Below, piece by piece: positions 30,022 to 39,808 of a stretch of DNA of 64,000 bases (within the stretch, counting starts at the first letter, position 1; the number at the start of each line of letters is the position of its first letter). The notes below the pieces were generated by a model that was not told where the DNA came from, ran no database searches, and saw only the letters and a list, made by a program, of their open reading frames with translations. The DNA is from Methylorubrum salsuginis (GTDB lineage Bacteria > Pseudomonadota > Alphaproteobacteria > Rhizobiales > Beijerinckiaceae). Made by a program: the position numbers and the translations under genes. The stretch covers positions 175,499 to 239,498 of the forward strand of contig NZ_FOSV01000003.1 of the NCBI RefSeq assembly GCF_900114375.1. Reading direction: 5' to 3'.

Positions 30022-31459
30022 GCCGAGAACGGTCGGCGATGCGGGCGCGGCGCGCTTCGTCACCGGCTCGATCCTGCGCCACGTCGTCGTGATGAGCGGC
30101 ACCGGCTCGGTCGGGCTGATGGCGATCTTCGCCGTCGATCTCCTGTCGCTGTTCTACGTCTCGAAGCTCGGCGACCCGGCGCTGACGGCCGCCGTCGGCT
30201 TCGCCTCCATCGTCCAGTTCTTCGCCATCGCCATCAATATCGGCCTGATGATCGCCGCCGGCGCCCTGGTCTCGCGGGCGATCGGGCGCGGCGACACGGC
30301 AGGCGCCCGGCGGATCGCGACCTCGGTCAACGTCCACGTCTTCGTGGTCTCGGGCCTGCTCGTTCTGGCACTGCTGGCAGCGCTCGATCCGCTGCTGCGG
30401 GCCATCGGGGCGGAGGGACACACCCTGGAGGTGGCCAAGCGCTATCTCTGGATCAGCCTGCCGTCGAACCTGCTGCTCGGCCCCGGCATGCTGGCGACCG
30501 GCCTGCTGCGGGCGGTGGGGGCGGCGCGCGACGCCATGTCGGTGACGCTGGGCGGCGCCATCGTCACGGTCTTCCTCGATCCGGCACTGATCTTCGGGCT
30601 CGGCCTCGGTGTGGACGGCGCCGCCATCGCGGTCTGCGTGGCGCGGCTCACCTTCGTGGTCATTGGCACGCGGGCCCTACAGCACCACCGCCTGCTGGAA
30701 CGGCCGCGGCGACCCGCCATCCTCGGGGACCTGCCGGAGGTAACGCGCATCGCGCTGCCCGCGGTGCTGACGAACCTCGCCCCCTCGGTGGCGAGCGCCT
30801 TCATCGCCCACGCCCTCTCGGGCTTCGGGCCCGAGGCCATCGCCGGGAACGTCGTGATCGACCGGCTCGCCCCGGTCGCGTTCTGCGGGTTGTTCGCAAT
30901 GTCCGGCTCGATCGGGCCGATCCTCGGCCAGAACTGGGGCGCGGGCCGGTTCGACCGGATGCGCGGGGTGCTCACCCAGGGCGCGCTGGTGACCGCCCTC
31001 TACATCGTCGTCGTCTGGCTGGTGCTGGCGCTCGCCCGCGGGCCGCTGGCGCGCGCCTTCGAACTGACGGGCGTCGCCGCCGACCTGTTCGGCTTCTTCT
31101 GCCTCGTGGCCGGGCCGGTCTGGTTCTTCAACGGCTTGCTGTTCCTGTCGAACGCCTCGTTCAACAATCTCGGCTTCCCCTTCGTCTCGACCCTGTTGAA
31201 CTGGGGCCGGGCGACGCTCGGCACGATGCCGCCCGCGCTTCTCGGCGCCGCCCATTACGGACCCAAGGGCGTAATCGCCGGCACGGGTCTCGGGTCCGTC
31301 GCCTTCGGGCTCGCCGCCCTGGTGCTCGCCTTCCGCACGGTCGGTGCCCTTGAGCGCGGCAACCGGCCGGAGCCCGATCCCGAGCCGGAGGTGCGGGACG
31401 CCGCCCATCACGACACCGGGGCGCCGGCCCCGGCGCCGTCGAGCGGGATGCCGCTGTAG
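30014..31459 (+). CDS. MATE family multidrug/Na+ efflux transporter
   Basis: The 481-residue protein has 12 hydrophobic segments in two MatE repeats. The first begins GSILRHVVVMSGTGSVGLMAIF, the second ALPAVLTNLAPSVASAFIA. The substrate cannot be predicted. The ATG overlaps the stop of the CPA2 antiporter by 8 bases, suggesting an operon of two exporters. The last 40 residues are Pro/Asp/Glu-rich and probably cytoplasmic. Confidence 0.9.
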   Translation: MPEPRTVGDAGAARFVTGSILRHVVVMSGTGSVGLMAIFAVDLLSLFYVSKLGDPALTAAVGFASIVQFFAIAINIGLMIAAGALVSRAIGRGDTAGARRIATSVNVHVFVVSGLLVLALLAALDPLLRAIGAEGHTLEVAKRYLWISLPSNLLLGPGMLATGLLRAVGAARDAMSVTLGGAIVTVFLDPALIFGLGLGVDGAAIAVCVARLTFVVIGTRALQHHRLLERPRRPAILGDLPEVTRIALPAVLTNLAPSVASAFIAHALSGFGPEAIAGNVVIDRLAPVAFCGLFAMSGSIGPILGQNWGAGRFDRMRGVLTQGALVTALYIVVVWLVLALARGPLARAFELTGVAADLFGFFCLVAGPVWFFNGLLFLSNASFNNLGFPFVSTLLNWGRATLGTMPPALLGAAHYGPKGVIAGTGLGSVAFGLAALVLAFRTVGALERGNRPEPDPEPEVRDAAHHDTGAPAPAPSSGMPL

Positions 31460-31625
31460 CGGCCGGTTTTCGAGCCTCGAACGCGGCTTTCCCTCACCAA
31501 ATCACCGCGGAACGCGGCCGGCGGCTGGTCAGGGGCGGTTCGATGCGACACACTTCAATCGGAATGCGGCCCTCTCGCATGCGGTGCCGAGGGGCCGTAT
31601 CCGAGGCGGCGTGAGGCGCCCTGTC

Positions 31626-32465
31626 ATGTTCACGATGTTCGACATCCTCCAGAGCCAGGGCGACGCGAGCCTCAAGGCATTCGGGCAGCAATTCGGCCTC
31701 TCGCCGGACCAGACCCGGCGCGCCATGGAAGCCCTGATGCCGGCCCTCGGCTTCGGCCTCCAGAACCAGGCGGCCGACCCGATGGGCCTCAGTCGGATGT
31801 TCGGCTTCGGGATGCCGGGCGCCGCCTCCAAGCCGGCCGCGCCCGACCTGACGGGGGGGATGTTCGGCTCGCCGATGCTGGCGCAGGCGGTGATCCAGCA
31901 GGCCGCGACGGCGAGCGGCGTCGGCCAGCAGGCGCTTCGCCAGATGCTGCCGATCATGGCCGGGATGATCGTGGCCGGCATCGTCCACCTGATGCTCAAC
32001 CCGCCGACCGCCCCGGCGGCGGACCCGACCCCGGCGGCGCCGAACTTCGGCAACCTGTGGGCCGACTGGCTGAACGGCCTCAGCGCCGCGGCCTCCACCC
32101 AGACCGCGCCCAAGACGACGGCGAGGACGACGGCCAACACCACCCCGCCGCCCGCCCGGCCCCAGCTTCGCCGCGAGCCGCCCCCCGGCGCGAACCCTCA
32201 GCCGGACGCCGCCAAGGCCTCGATGGAGGTGATCTCGCAGATGCTTCAGACCGGGGCCGAGGTTCAGGAGCAGAACGTCAAGGCGATGCGGGACGTGTTC
32301 GACGCCTTCTGGAACCCGAAGGACGCAGCGCCGGAGCCGGGCAAGGCCTCGGCCGAACCGGGGAAGCCGACGCCCCCTCCTCCCCCGCCCGAGGCCGCCC
32401 CGAAGCCGGCGGCGGCGCCGGGCTCGGCGCCATCCGCCCGACGCAAGCCCGGAACGCGGACCTGA
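31626..32465 (+). CDS. DUF937 domain protein with Pro/Ala-rich tail
   Basis: The 279-residue protein has an N-terminal DUF937-like helical region (residues 1-125, MFTMFDILQSQGDASLKAFG, LSPDQTRRAMEALMPALGFG, ALRQMLPIMAGMIVAGIVHL). The middle is Thr/Pro-rich (about 145-190), then a helix (MEVISQMLQTGAEVQEQNVK) and a low-complexity Pro/Ala/Lys C-terminus. The start at ATG 31626 is preferred because the frame upstream to 31344 reads as noise overlapping the MATE gene. Function unknown. DUF937 relatives may act in envelope or storage-granule biology, which is a guess. Confidence 0.7.
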   Translation: MFTMFDILQSQGDASLKAFGQQFGLSPDQTRRAMEALMPALGFGLQNQAADPMGLSRMFGFGMPGAASKPAAPDLTGGMFGSPMLAQAVIQQAATASGVGQQALRQMLPIMAGMIVAGIVHLMLNPPTAPAADPTPAAPNFGNLWADWLNGLSAAASTQTAPKTTARTTANTTPPPARPQLRREPPPGANPQPDAAKASMEVISQMLQTGAEVQEQNVKAMRDVFDAFWNPKDAAPEPGKASAEPGKPTPPPPPPEAAPKPAAAPGSAPSARRKPGTRT

Positions 32466-32477
32466 CGCGGGATCGCG

Positions 32478-32699
32478 CTACTGCTGGGCCAGGGTGTAGT
32501 ACTGCACGATCGAGTCGAACATGCCCTTCATCCCCTTGCCGAAGAGGGTCATGCAGGTGATCACCGCCCCGGCCATGATGGCGGTGAGCAGCGAGTACTC
32601 GATCGCCGTGGCCCCCTCCGTGTCCCGGATCAGCCGGAGGGCGGCTTTCCGAAGGCGGGCGGCGGATGGCGCAGTGCGCTCGGTCGGCATCAGTCGCAC
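32478..32699 (-). CDS. Flp/Fap family type IVb pilin, orphan
   Basis: The 73-residue protein has the class IVb pilin signature: a basic leader (RLRKAALRLIRDTEG), a prepilin cleavage site in EGATAIEYSLLTAIMAG (cleavage after Gly, Glu at +5, Tyr at +6), and one hydrophobic helix. Such pilins assemble into Flp pili through the Tad machinery. No tad/cpa genes are in this window, so it is either exported by a Tad system elsewhere or a minor/pseudopilin. It ends 12 bases from the DUF937 gene, convergent with it. Confidence 0.85.
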   Translation of the reverse strand: MRLMPTERTAPSAARLRKAALRLIRDTEGATAIEYSLLTAIMAGAVITCMTLFGKGMKGMFDSIVQYYTLAQQ

Positions 32700-32819
32700 G
32701 GCGAATCGTCCCGGAGGCGTGTCGATCGCCGATACGCTAGCCGTGCGGGGTTGAGACGAGCTTAAACCGAATGCCGAGGATTCCGGGCATCACCCTGAGT
32801 TGAACGGCCGACCTGGGAT

Positions 32820-33598
32820 TCAAGCCGCCCGCCGGGCGACGAGGAACAGGCGCGGGAAGGCGAGCAGCACGCGCCCGTCGCCCTGCCTCGGATAGGCGGC
32901 CTCGAGCCGCCGCTCGTAGGCCGCCAGGAAGCCGGACCGGTGTTCCGGCGAGAGCGGCCCCAGGAACGGGCGCAGACCCGTGCTCTGAAGCCACGCGACG
33001 ATGGCCGCGGCGTCGGCGAGCGGATGGAGATAGGTCGTCCGCCACAGATCGACGGTGCAGCAATCGGCCCCGCGCAGGAGGTCGTAATAGGCTCCTGCCG
33101 GGAGGATCGGGGTCCGGGCCGCGGCCGGATCTCCGATCGCGGCCGCCCAGGGGCCGTCGGCGGCGGTCTCGCGCATCAGCCGGTGCGAGGGCTCGTCGAG
33201 GTTGTCCGGCATCTGCACGGCGAGGCAGCCGCCGGGGCGGAGCTGGCGGACGAGGCGCGGCAGCAGGCTCGCGTGGTCGGGCAGCCATTGCAGCACCGCG
33301 TTGGCGAAGATCAGGTCCGGGGCGGTCTCGGGATGGACGTCGCGCAGGTCAGCGGCGACGAAGCGCAGGTTCGGCAGGGTGCGGCGCGCCTGGGCCAGCA
33401 TGTCGGGGGCGCTGTCGATGCCGACGATGTCGGCCTTGGGGAAGCGCTGGGCAGAAGCGCCGTGCTGTTGCCCGGTCCGCAGCCGAGATCGACCAGATGG
33501 GCGGCCTCCGCCAGCGGCACCCGGGCCAGAAGATCGGCCGCCGGGCGGGTGCGCTCCTCGGAGAAGCGGAGATATTGCGCCGCATTCCAGTCCGACAT
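32820..33598 (-). pseudogene. tam: Trans-aconitate 2-methyltransferase, broken by a one-base deletion
   Basis: The N-terminal part ([20 protein letters not shown] to [14 protein letters not shown]) reads in one frame. The rest ([48 protein letters not shown], to the end near 32820) reads in another. The SAM-binding motif [10 protein letters not shown] ends at the break. Adding a single G near 33451 (in the CTTCTG-CCCAGCGC stretch) restores one frame of about 255-260 residues, the normal length for Tam, which methylates trans-aconitate using SAM. It is either a real pseudogene or a sequencing error. Confidence 0.85.
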
Positions 33599-33727
33599 GC
33601 ATCCCTCCCGAAGCGGCCTGCGATCCGGGACAGATTACACGGTGGACAGTCCCGCGCACCGGCTTGGCGCGCAGGGGCGCGAGGGGGCAGCCTCGATCCC
33701 GCCAACGGATTCGGGCCGGAGGGGATC

Positions 33728-34159
33728 ATGCTCGAGGAATTCAAGAAATTCGCCCTGCGCGGCAACGTGGTGGACCTCGCCGTCGGCGTGATCATCGGCG
33801 CGGCCTTCGGGGCGATCGTCAACTCGCTGGTGCAGGACATCATCATGCCGATCATCGGCGCGGTGACCGGCGGGCTCGATTTCTCGAACTACTACATCCC
33901 GCTCTCGTCGAAGGTGCAGGCCGGCATGGCGTACGCCGACGCCAAGAAGGTCGGCGCGGTGATCGGCTACGGCCAGTTCCTAACGCTGGCGGTCAACTTC
34001 ACCATCGTGGCCTTCGTGCTGTTCATGGTCATCCGCGCGATGAACACGCTGAAGACCAAGGAGGAAGCCAAGCCCGAGCCGGTCGCCGAAGTGCCGGCGG
34101 ATGTGAAGCTCCTCGGCGAGATTCGCGATCTCCTGGCCGAGCGCCGACCGTCCGCCTGA
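33728..34159 (+). CDS. mscL: Large-conductance mechanosensitive channel MscL
   Basis: The 143-residue protein is a complete Msc[21 protein letters not shown] (first span with the gating GVxxG pattern), [16 protein letters not shown] (second span) and the cytoplasmic helix [17 protein letters not shown]. It forms a pentameric pore that releases solutes on hypo-osmotic shock. The ATG has GGAGGGG about 6-11 bases upstream. It is slightly longer than E. coli MscL (136). Confidence 0.96.
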   Translation: MLEEFKKFALRGNVVDLAVGVIIGAAFGAIVNSLVQDIIMPIIGAVTGGLDFSNYYIPLSSKVQAGMAYADAKKVGAVIGYGQFLTLAVNFTIVAFVLFMVIRAMNTLKTKEEAKPEPVAEVPADVKLLGEIRDLLAERRPSA

Positions 34160-34179
34160 AGCGCCGGGCGACGGCGTGG

Positions 34180-34458
34180 TCACTCCCGGCGAGCGTCGTC
34201 CCGGGGCGCCACGCCGAAGGCGTCGAGGATGCGGTCGAGCGCTTGGCCGACCGCCTCTGTTCCCTCCTCGTGCGTCTTGAGGCGGGTTTCCAGGCGCTTG
34301 ATCTGAGGTTCGAACTTGTGCGGAATGCCCGGCTCGTCGCCGAGATAGCGCGGTTCGGATGCGTCCACCGTGTAGACCGTGCGCAATTCGTGTCCGAGAT
34401 GGTCTCGCACCGATTCCGGCAGCGGCGCCGGATCGGACGCGTCATCATGTCCGCTCAT
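34180..34458 (-). CDS. Small acidic hypothetical protein
   Basis: The 92-residue protein (MSGHDDASDPAPLPESVRDH; LGHELRTVYTVDASEPRYLG; then a coiled-coil-like FEPQIKRLETRLKTHEEGTE) has no membrane span and no known domain. The helical second half could dimerise. It converges with mscL 20 bases away. A shorter start is possible, but MSGHDD follows a plausible ACAGGACGG site. Confidence 0.6.
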   Translation of the reverse strand: MSGHDDASDPAPLPESVRDHLGHELRTVYTVDASEPRYLGDEPGIPHKFEPQIKRLETRLKTHEEGTEAVGQALDRILDAFGVAPRDDARRE

Positions 34459-34600
34459 CGTCCGTCCTGTTCGGGGTTGACGTCCAATCCGGTCAGTCAA
34501 CGGCGGAAAGTGCGAGAGCGTTGCGTGTGTTTTTGATCCGACTTGTCCTGCTGAGGCCGTCGCTTGCCCCCGAGGCTCGATCGGTCCGACCCGGCGAACG

Positions 34601-34632
34601 AAAACGGCCCCGGCGCGGAGGCGCCGGGGCCG
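34601..34632 (-). terminator. Terminator after the DUF1236 gene
   Basis: On the minus strand CGGCCCCGGCGCC-TCC-GCGCCGGGGCCG is followed by TTTTCG: a strong hairpin and short T run 44 bases after the stop at 34676. Confidence 0.7.
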
Positions 34633-34675
34633 TGAGAGCGGCGCCGCCCCGAGGGCGGCGCGCTGCGAGCCTCGA

Positions 34676-35089
34676 TTACTCGATGACTTCGATGATGCGG
34701 TGACGGCCATCGACCAGCACCGGGCGGTCGTTGACGACGGTGTAGCGGGTGCCGCGGGCGACGCTGTAATCGCCGGGGACGTCGTAATAGGTCACGCCCG
34801 AATTCGGCAGCACGGTGCCGACGGCCACGCGCCCGTCATAGTCGTAGGAGCGGACATTGCGCTCGCGGACATAGGAACGGAAGCGGGGACGATCCTCGAC
34901 GCCGAGGATGCCGCCGATCGTGCCGGTGGCCGCGCCGACCGCGCCACCGACGATGGCGCCGACCGGACCGGCCGCATCCGCGCCGTCCTGAGCGCCGCGC
35001 TCGGCACCGCGAAGCGTGCCCTGGGCCTGGGCGGCCATCGGCAGGGTGAGGGCGAGCGCCGAGGCGGCCAGAAGGGTCTTGATCTTCAT
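34676..35089 (-). CDS. Exported DUF1236-like protein with glycine-zipper
   Basis: The 137-residue protein has a signal peptide (MKIKTLLAASALALTLPMAA, cut near AQA-QGT). A glycine-zipper stretch follows (GPVGAIVGGAVGAATGTIGG). The C-terminal domain holds VGTVLPNSGVTYYDVPGDYS and YTVVNDRPVLVDGRHRIIEV, which is a DUF1236/RcnB-like pattern of unknown function in the rhizobial periplasm. The MKIKT start is chosen with GGAG 8 bases upstream. An earlier M (MHAMKIKT) is possible. Confidence 0.75.
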   Translation of the reverse strand: MKIKTLLAASALALTLPMAAQAQGTLRGAERGAQDGADAAGPVGAIVGGAVGAATGTIGGILGVEDRPRFRSYVRERNVRSYDYDGRVAVGTVLPNSGVTYYDVPGDYSVARGTRYTVVNDRPVLVDGRHRIIEVIE

Positions 35090-35377
35090 TGCGTGCATCT
35101 CCGTCATTGTGACGTCCGCCGCCTGTCGTCCGGGGCGAAGCATGGCCGAACAACGCGGCATGCGGCGATTGGGATGCATGAAAAAACGAGAAAGGTCGGA
35201 ATGATCCACCTCGGCCCGGATTCGCGGCACTTCTTTCAGGAGCGGCGCGGTCGGCGGATGAAACCTGCTTTTCGCGTCCGTCGCGAGGCCCGTTTCAGGT
35301 CCCATTCAGGGCGAGATCGATGCTTTCAGAGCCTCGGGACAGGCGCTGCGACCCGACATCCGGCCGAGGCTCGACGC

Positions 35378-35421
35378 AAAAACGCCGTCGCGCGGCTTCG
35401 GCGGAAGCCGCGCGACGGCGG
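35378..35421 (-). terminator. Strong terminator after a small membrane gene
   Basis: On the minus strand CGCCGTCGCGCGGCTTC pairs with GAAGCCGCGCGACGGCG and is followed by TTTTT, 19 bases after the stop of the gene at 35440. Confidence 0.85.
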
Positions 35422-35439
35422 AAAATGTCTTCGAAACGA

Positions 35440-35631
35440 TCAGGCGTTCGAACGGTCGGCCAGCTTGCTCGCCACGAAGGACAGGGCGCCGCCGACGGCG
35501 AACAGGATCGCGAAGGTAATCACCGCGTGCCGGAACAGCAGGGGCTCGATGCCGGTATCGGTGAACAGCACGGCGAGCACCGCGCTGATCGGCAGGAGCA
35601 GGAGGATCGAGAGCGGCACCAGCGGGTTCAT
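35440..35631 (-). CDS. 63-residue two-span membrane protein
   Basis: The protein (MNPLVPLSILLLLPISAVLA, VLFTDTGIEPLLFRHAVITF, AILFAVGGALSFVASKLADR) has two hydrophobic helices joined by a polar loop. No family is recognised. It has a strong terminator directly downstream, which supports a real transcript. Confidence 0.6.
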   Translation of the reverse strand: MNPLVPLSILLLLPISAVLAVLFTDTGIEPLLFRHAVITFAILFAVGGALSFVASKLADRSNA

Positions 35632-35845
35632 TCCACGTCACTCGCGTTGTCGAGGCCGCGCGCGGCCTTGGATCTCAAAAGATTTGCGGTGCCGGTCTTA
35701 GCACCGCGCCTCGGGCCAAGGAAACTCCCGTCAAGCCGGATTCCGTAAGACGCGCCGCATAAGCCGCGGGGTCCGGGCGACACGATAACGCCGCCGCGGG
35801 ACCGCGGACCTCCTGACCGAACCGGCGGCTCGACGCGTCCCGGTT

Positions 35846-37252
35846 TCAGGCCGGGATGCGCACCTGCGCCCTGAGTCCCCCGAGCGGGCCGTCGAGGAGC
35901 GTGACGTCGCCGCCATGGGCGCGGGCGATGTCGCGGGCGATGGCCAGCCCCAGCCCCGAGCCGCCCGCATCCTGGCGCGCATCGTCGAGGCGCACGAACG
36001 GCTTGAACACCTCCTCGCGGCTCTCGACCGGGATGCCCGGCCCGTCGTCGTCGATCGCGACGAGGAAGGCGCGGTGTTCGCGTTTGCCCGATATCGCGAC
36101 CGTATCGCCGTAGCGCGCGGCATTGGCCGCGAGGTTGAACAGGCAGCGGCGCATGGCGTCGGGCCGCACGGTGACGACGGAATCGCCCTCCAGATCCACC
36201 GCCTCGACATGGGCGCCGAGCCGCTCCACGTCGCTGCGCAGATCCTCCAGCATCACCCGCATGTCGGTGGGCGCGGCGGTCTCGGCGAGGTCGCCGCGGG
36301 CGAAGGCGAGGTAGCCCTCCAGCATCCGGCTCATCTCGTCCACGTCGCGGCGCAGATCCTCCACCTCCGGGGTCTGCTCGACCAGTTCGAGGGAGAGCTT
36401 GAAGCGGGTGATGATGGTGCGCAGATCATGGCTGACGCCGTTGAGCATCGTCGTGCGCTGCTCCATCGCCCGCTCGATGCGCCGCTTCATCTCGATGAAG
36501 GCATGGCCGGCCTGACGCACCTCGCGGGCGCCGCGCGGCTTGAACTCGATCTCGCGGCCCTTGCCGAAGCCCTCCGCCACCGCCGAGAGCCGCAGGATCG
36601 GCTTGATCTGGTTGCGCAGGAACAGGATCGCCACGCCGAGCAGCACCAGCGACGAGCCGGTCATCCAAAGCAGGAAGATGTGCGAGTTCGAAGCGTAGGC
36701 CTGGCTGCGCCGGGCCATGATCCGCATCACGCCCTCGGGGATCGCCACGCGGATCTCGATCAGATTCGAGCGGCCGACCGTGTCGATCCAGTAGGGCCGC
36801 CGGATCTGGCGCTTGATCTCGTCGGAGAGCGCCTCGTCGAGGATCGAGAAGAACGGGCGGGGCCCCGGCGTCGGGAGCTTGGCGCCCTTCAGGATATCGA
36901 GGTCGAGGTTGAGCCGCTCGCCCGCGATGCGGGTGATGGTCTCGGCGTTCCGGTCCTGCGGGTAGGTCTCGTAGATGTCGATCAGGGCGGCGATGTCGGC
37001 GGTGACGGCCGAGGAGAGCCGGCGGGTCACGAGCTGCCAGTGCCGCTCCATGAAGGTGTAGGCGATCACCGATTGGAGCAGCACGACGGGCGCGATGATG
37101 ATGATGAGCGAGCGGGCGTAGAGGCCCTTCGGCAGCACGTCGCCGATGCGCCGGCTCAGGCGCCGCCACGCCCGGCGCACCGGGCCGAAGGCGCCGGCCC
37201 GCCGGAGGGAGGCCGCATGGGTTTCGGCGGAGCCCGCCACGGGTGACCTCAA
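35846..37252 (-). CDS. Membrane sensor histidine kinase (EnvZ-like)
   Basis: The 468-residue kinase has two membrane spans (about 47-67 and 192-213) around a 125-residue periplasmic sensor, then HAMP (214-266), HisKA with His275 in [19 protein letters not shown], and HATPase ([29 protein letters not shown]). It overlaps the upstream response regulator gene by 4 bases, so the two form a cognate pair. The residue five after the phospho-His is Ile where Pro is usual, a change I associate with an alphaproteobacterial subgroup. The periplasmic ligand is unknown. Note a proposed link to MarR/ilvE regulation by operon position. Confidence 0.9.
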   Translation of the reverse strand: MRSPVAGSAETHAASLRRAGAFGPVRRAWRRLSRRIGDVLPKGLYARSLIIIIAPVVLLQSVIAYTFMERHWQLVTRRLSSAVTADIAALIDIYETYPQDRNAETITRIAGERLNLDLDILKGAKLPTPGPRPFFSILDEALSDEIKRQIRRPYWIDTVGRSNLIEIRVAIPEGVMRIMARRSQAYASNSHIFLLWMTGSSLVLLGVAILFLRNQIKPILRLSAVAEGFGKGREIEFKPRGAREVRQAGHAFIEMKRRIERAMEQRTTMLNGVSHDLRTIITRFKLSLELVEQTPEVEDLRRDVDEMSRMLEGYLAFARGDLAETAAPTDMRVMLEDLRSDVERLGAHVEAVDLEGDSVVTVRPDAMRRCLFNLAANAARYGDTVAISGKREHRAFLVAIDDDGPGIPVESREEVFKPFVRLDDARQDAGGSGLGLAIARDIARAHGGDVTLLDGPLGGLRAQVRIPA

Positions 37253-37989
37253 TCGATGACGAGGCGGTAGCCGACGCCGCGCACCGTCTGGAGGAAGCTC
37301 GGATTGGCCGGATCCGGTTCGATCTTGCGGCGCAGGCGATTGATCTGCACGTCGAGGGTGCGCTCGGCGGCGAAGCCCCCGGTGCCGGCCAGCGTCTCGC
37401 GATCGACGCCGCCGCCGCGGGCCTGGGACAGGATCGCCAGAATCTCGCGCTCGCGCTCGGCGATCTTCACGGTCTCGCCGTCGCGCTTCAGCTCGCCCCG
37501 CTCGGGCCGGAAGGTGAACGGGCCGAAGCTCACCGCGCCCTCCCCGCCGGGGCGCGGCTCCGGCGCGTCGGCGTGGCGGCGGATGATGTTGTTGAGCCGC
37601 AGGATCAGCTCGCGCGGCTCGAAGGGTTTCGGCAGATAGTCGTCCGCACCGATCTCGAGGCCCGTGACCCGGTCGTTGGGGTTGGAGCGGGCGGTCAGCA
37701 TCAGGATCGGCACCCGCGAAGTCTCGCGCACCGAGCGGGCATAGTCGAAGCCGCTCTCGCCGGGCATCATCACGTCGAGAACGAGGGCGTCGAACACGAA
37801 GGCTTGGGAGCGCGTGCGCGCCTCGGCGGCGCTCGCGGCGGCCGTGACGCGGAACCCCTGCTCCGAGAGGAAGCGCGCCAGCAACTCGCGCAGGCGCCGG
37901 TCGTCGTCGACGATGAGGATGTGGGGGGCGTGGTCGGGCAGCTCGGCCCGCGGCTTCGGAGCGGTTCCGGGCGCGACGGAGGCCGACAT
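37249..37989 (-). CDS. OmpR-family response regulator
   Basis: The 246-residue regulator has a receiver domain with Asp72 in [13 protein letters not shown], the acidic pocket [10 protein letters not shown] and the [10 protein letters not shown] lysine. A winged-helix domain follows ([42 protein letters not shown]). It is the partner of the overlapping histidine kinase gene. Its start overlaps the stop of the MarR gene. Target promoters are unknown. The N-terminus is longer than usual by about 20 residues. Confidence 0.93.
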   Translation of the reverse strand: MSASVAPGTAPKPRAELPDHAPHILIVDDDRRLRELLARFLSEQGFRVTAAASAAEARTRSQAFVFDALVLDVMMPGESGFDYARSVRETSRVPILMLTARSNPNDRVTGLEIGADDYLPKPFEPRELILRLNNIIRRHADAPEPRPGGEGAVSFGPFTFRPERGELKRDGETVKIAEREREILAILSQARGGGVDRETLAGTGGFAAERTLDVQINRLRRKIEPDPANPSFLQTVRGVGYRLVID

Positions 37990-38585
37990 CAGGCGCGGGC
38001 CCCGGCCCGGCGGGCCATCAGGCGGCGCACGGCGGCGCGGTCGCCGGGCTCGATCATCGCGAGCAGGAAGCCCTGCGCCGAGGCGATGCGGGCCGCGCGG
38101 TCGCTCCGGCCCGCCTCCGCCGCCGGCTCCTCGATGGCGCGGGCGACGCGACGCACCTGGACGCGGGTGAGGTCGGCGGTGAGGCTGCGCCCGGTCGGCG
38201 TGCAGAACAGCAGGCGCTGGCGCCGGTCGCTGGTGCCGGTGCGCTGCTCGACATAGCCCTGGTCGATCAAGTCCTTGAGCACGCGGTTCAGGCTCTGCTT
38301 GGTGATGCGCAGGATATCGAGGAGTTCGGCGATGGTGAGGCCGGGATAGCGATCGACGAAGTGCAGGACCCGGTGATGGGCCCGGCCGAAGCCGTATTCG
38401 GCCAGGATCCGGTCGGGATCGCCGACGAAGTCGCGATAGGCGAAGAACAGGAGCTCGATCAGGTCGTCGCTGTCATGGGCCGGCCCCGGCTCTGCGCATC
38501 TCTCGGCGTCGGTCGGTACCGGCTCGGCCGCTCTCGTCATCACGCGGGTCACGTCGTCGGAGCCTTCCGTCGAAAGCGAGGCCAA
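37989..38585 (-). CDS. MarR-family transcriptional regulator
   Basis: The 198-residue protein has a MarR winged helix: [40 protein letters not shown] and the wing [18 protein letters not shown]. An acidic 35-residue N-terminal extension precedes it. It is the first gene of a three-gene operon with the response regulator and histidine kinase and is divergent from ilvE, 218 bases apart. That placement suggests it regulates ilvE, itself, or both. The inducing ligand is not evident. Confidence 0.88.
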   Translation of the reverse strand: MASLSTEGSDDVTRVMTRAAEPVPTDAERCAEPGPAHDSDDLIELLFFAYRDFVGDPDRILAEYGFGRAHHRVLHFVDRYPGLTIAELLDILRITKQSLNRVLKDLIDQGYVEQRTGTSDRRQRLLFCTPTGRSLTADLTRVQVRRVARAIEEPAAEAGRSDRAARIASAQGFLLAMIEPGDRAAVRRLMARRAGARA

Positions 38586-38803
38586 GGGTTGATCGAGAGA
38601 CGGTCAGGGACAGTCGAGCAGCCTGGGCCAGATAAGTCAGTGTTGTTGACATATCTCAGCCCCGTTGCTACCCGTCAACCCGCCCGGCAGAGCGTTGCCC
38701 GGCACCCTTGCGTCCCCGCTCGTTGCGAGCGGTCACGCGCCGGCCTCCCCCACCATGCGACCCCGCGGCCCGCGCGCGGCCGCGCAGAGGAAGTTTTTGA
38801 GCG

Positions 38804-39691
38804 ATGTCCGTCATCCCGTTCGACGAGCGCGAGGGCACGATCTGGTTCGACGGCGCCATGGTGCCGTGGCGCGATGCGAAGATCCATGTGCTCAGCCACG
38901 GTCTCCACTACGGATCGGCGGTGTTCGAGGGCGAGCGGGCCTATGGCGGGCGCATCTTCAAGAGCCGCGAACATTCCGAGCGCCTGCGCCGCTCGGCCGA
39001 ACTCCTCGACTTCACGATCCCGTTCTCGGTCGATGAGATCGAGGCGGCGAAAGCCCACGTGCTGGCCACCTCCGGCCTGCAGGACGCCTATCTCCGCCCG
39101 GTCGCGTGGCGCGGCTCGGAGATGATGGGCGTGGCGGCGCAGAAGAACACCATTCATCTGGCCATCGCGGCCTGGGAATGGCCGAGCTACTTCGATCCGG
39201 CGACCAAGATGAAGGGCATCCGCCTCGATCTGGCCGACTACCGCCGGCCCGACCCGCGCACCGCCCCCTCGACCTCGAAGGCGGCCGGCCTCTACATGAT
39301 CTGCACGATCTCGAAGCACCGGGCCGAGAACAAGGGCTACGCCGACGCGCTGATGCTCGACTGGGAGGACAACGTCGCCGAATGCACCGGCGCCAACGTG
39401 TTCTTCGTCCAGGACGGCGTGATCCACACGCCCCAGGCCGACCGCTTCCTCAACGGCATCACCCGCCAGACCGTGATCGAGCTGGCCAAGCGCCGCGGCA
39501 TCCGCGTGGTCGAGCGCCGCATCCGCCCCGAGGAGATGGCCGGCTTCTCCGAGTGCTTCATCACCGGCTCGGCCGCCGAGGTGACCCCGGTCTCCGAGAT
39601 CGGCCCCTACCGCTTCACCCCGGCCGAACTGACCAAGACGCTGATGGACGATTACAGCGCCGAGGTTCAGCCCCACGCCGCAGCGGCCTGA
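38804..39691 (+). CDS. ilvE: Branched-chain-amino-acid aminotransferase
   Basis: The 295-residue fold-type IV PLP enzyme transaminates 2-oxoisovalerate, 2-oxo-3-methylvalerate and 2-oxoisocaproate with glutamate to make Val, Ile and Leu. PLP-binding Lys159 is in APSTSKAAGLYMI. ECTGANVFFVQDGVI and the C-terminal GFSECFITGSAAEVTPVSEI match the family. The start MSVIPFDEREGTIWFDG is typical. The gene is divergent from a MarR-RR-HK operon. A hairpin-like GGAGGGCGCGG...CCGCGTCCTCC at 39709-39733 follows the gene. Confidence 0.94.
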   Translation: MSVIPFDEREGTIWFDGAMVPWRDAKIHVLSHGLHYGSAVFEGERAYGGRIFKSREHSERLRRSAELLDFTIPFSVDEIEAAKAHVLATSGLQDAYLRPVAWRGSEMMGVAAQKNTIHLAIAAWEWPSYFDPATKMKGIRLDLADYRRPDPRTAPSTSKAAGLYMICTISKHRAENKGYADALMLDWEDNVAECTGANVFFVQDGVIHTPQADRFLNGITRQTVIELAKRRGIRVVERRIRPEEMAGFSECFITGSAAEVTPVSEIGPYRFTPAELTKTLMDDYSAEVQPHAAAA

Positions 39692-39808
39692 CCTTTTCGG
39701 GTTTTCGTGGAGGGCGCGGACGCCGCGTCCTCCCGCCGGAACCCGGCCTTCGGCCTTGCGTTTCATGGACGACTGCCAAGAACAATCCATGAACACGCAA
39801 GGTATCCC

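Noticed and set aside
27337..30102. Minus-strand frame of 921 codons through the CPA2 antiporter gene into ispH
   Set aside because: It covers two real genes in wrong frames; only its last part coincides with ispH out of frame.
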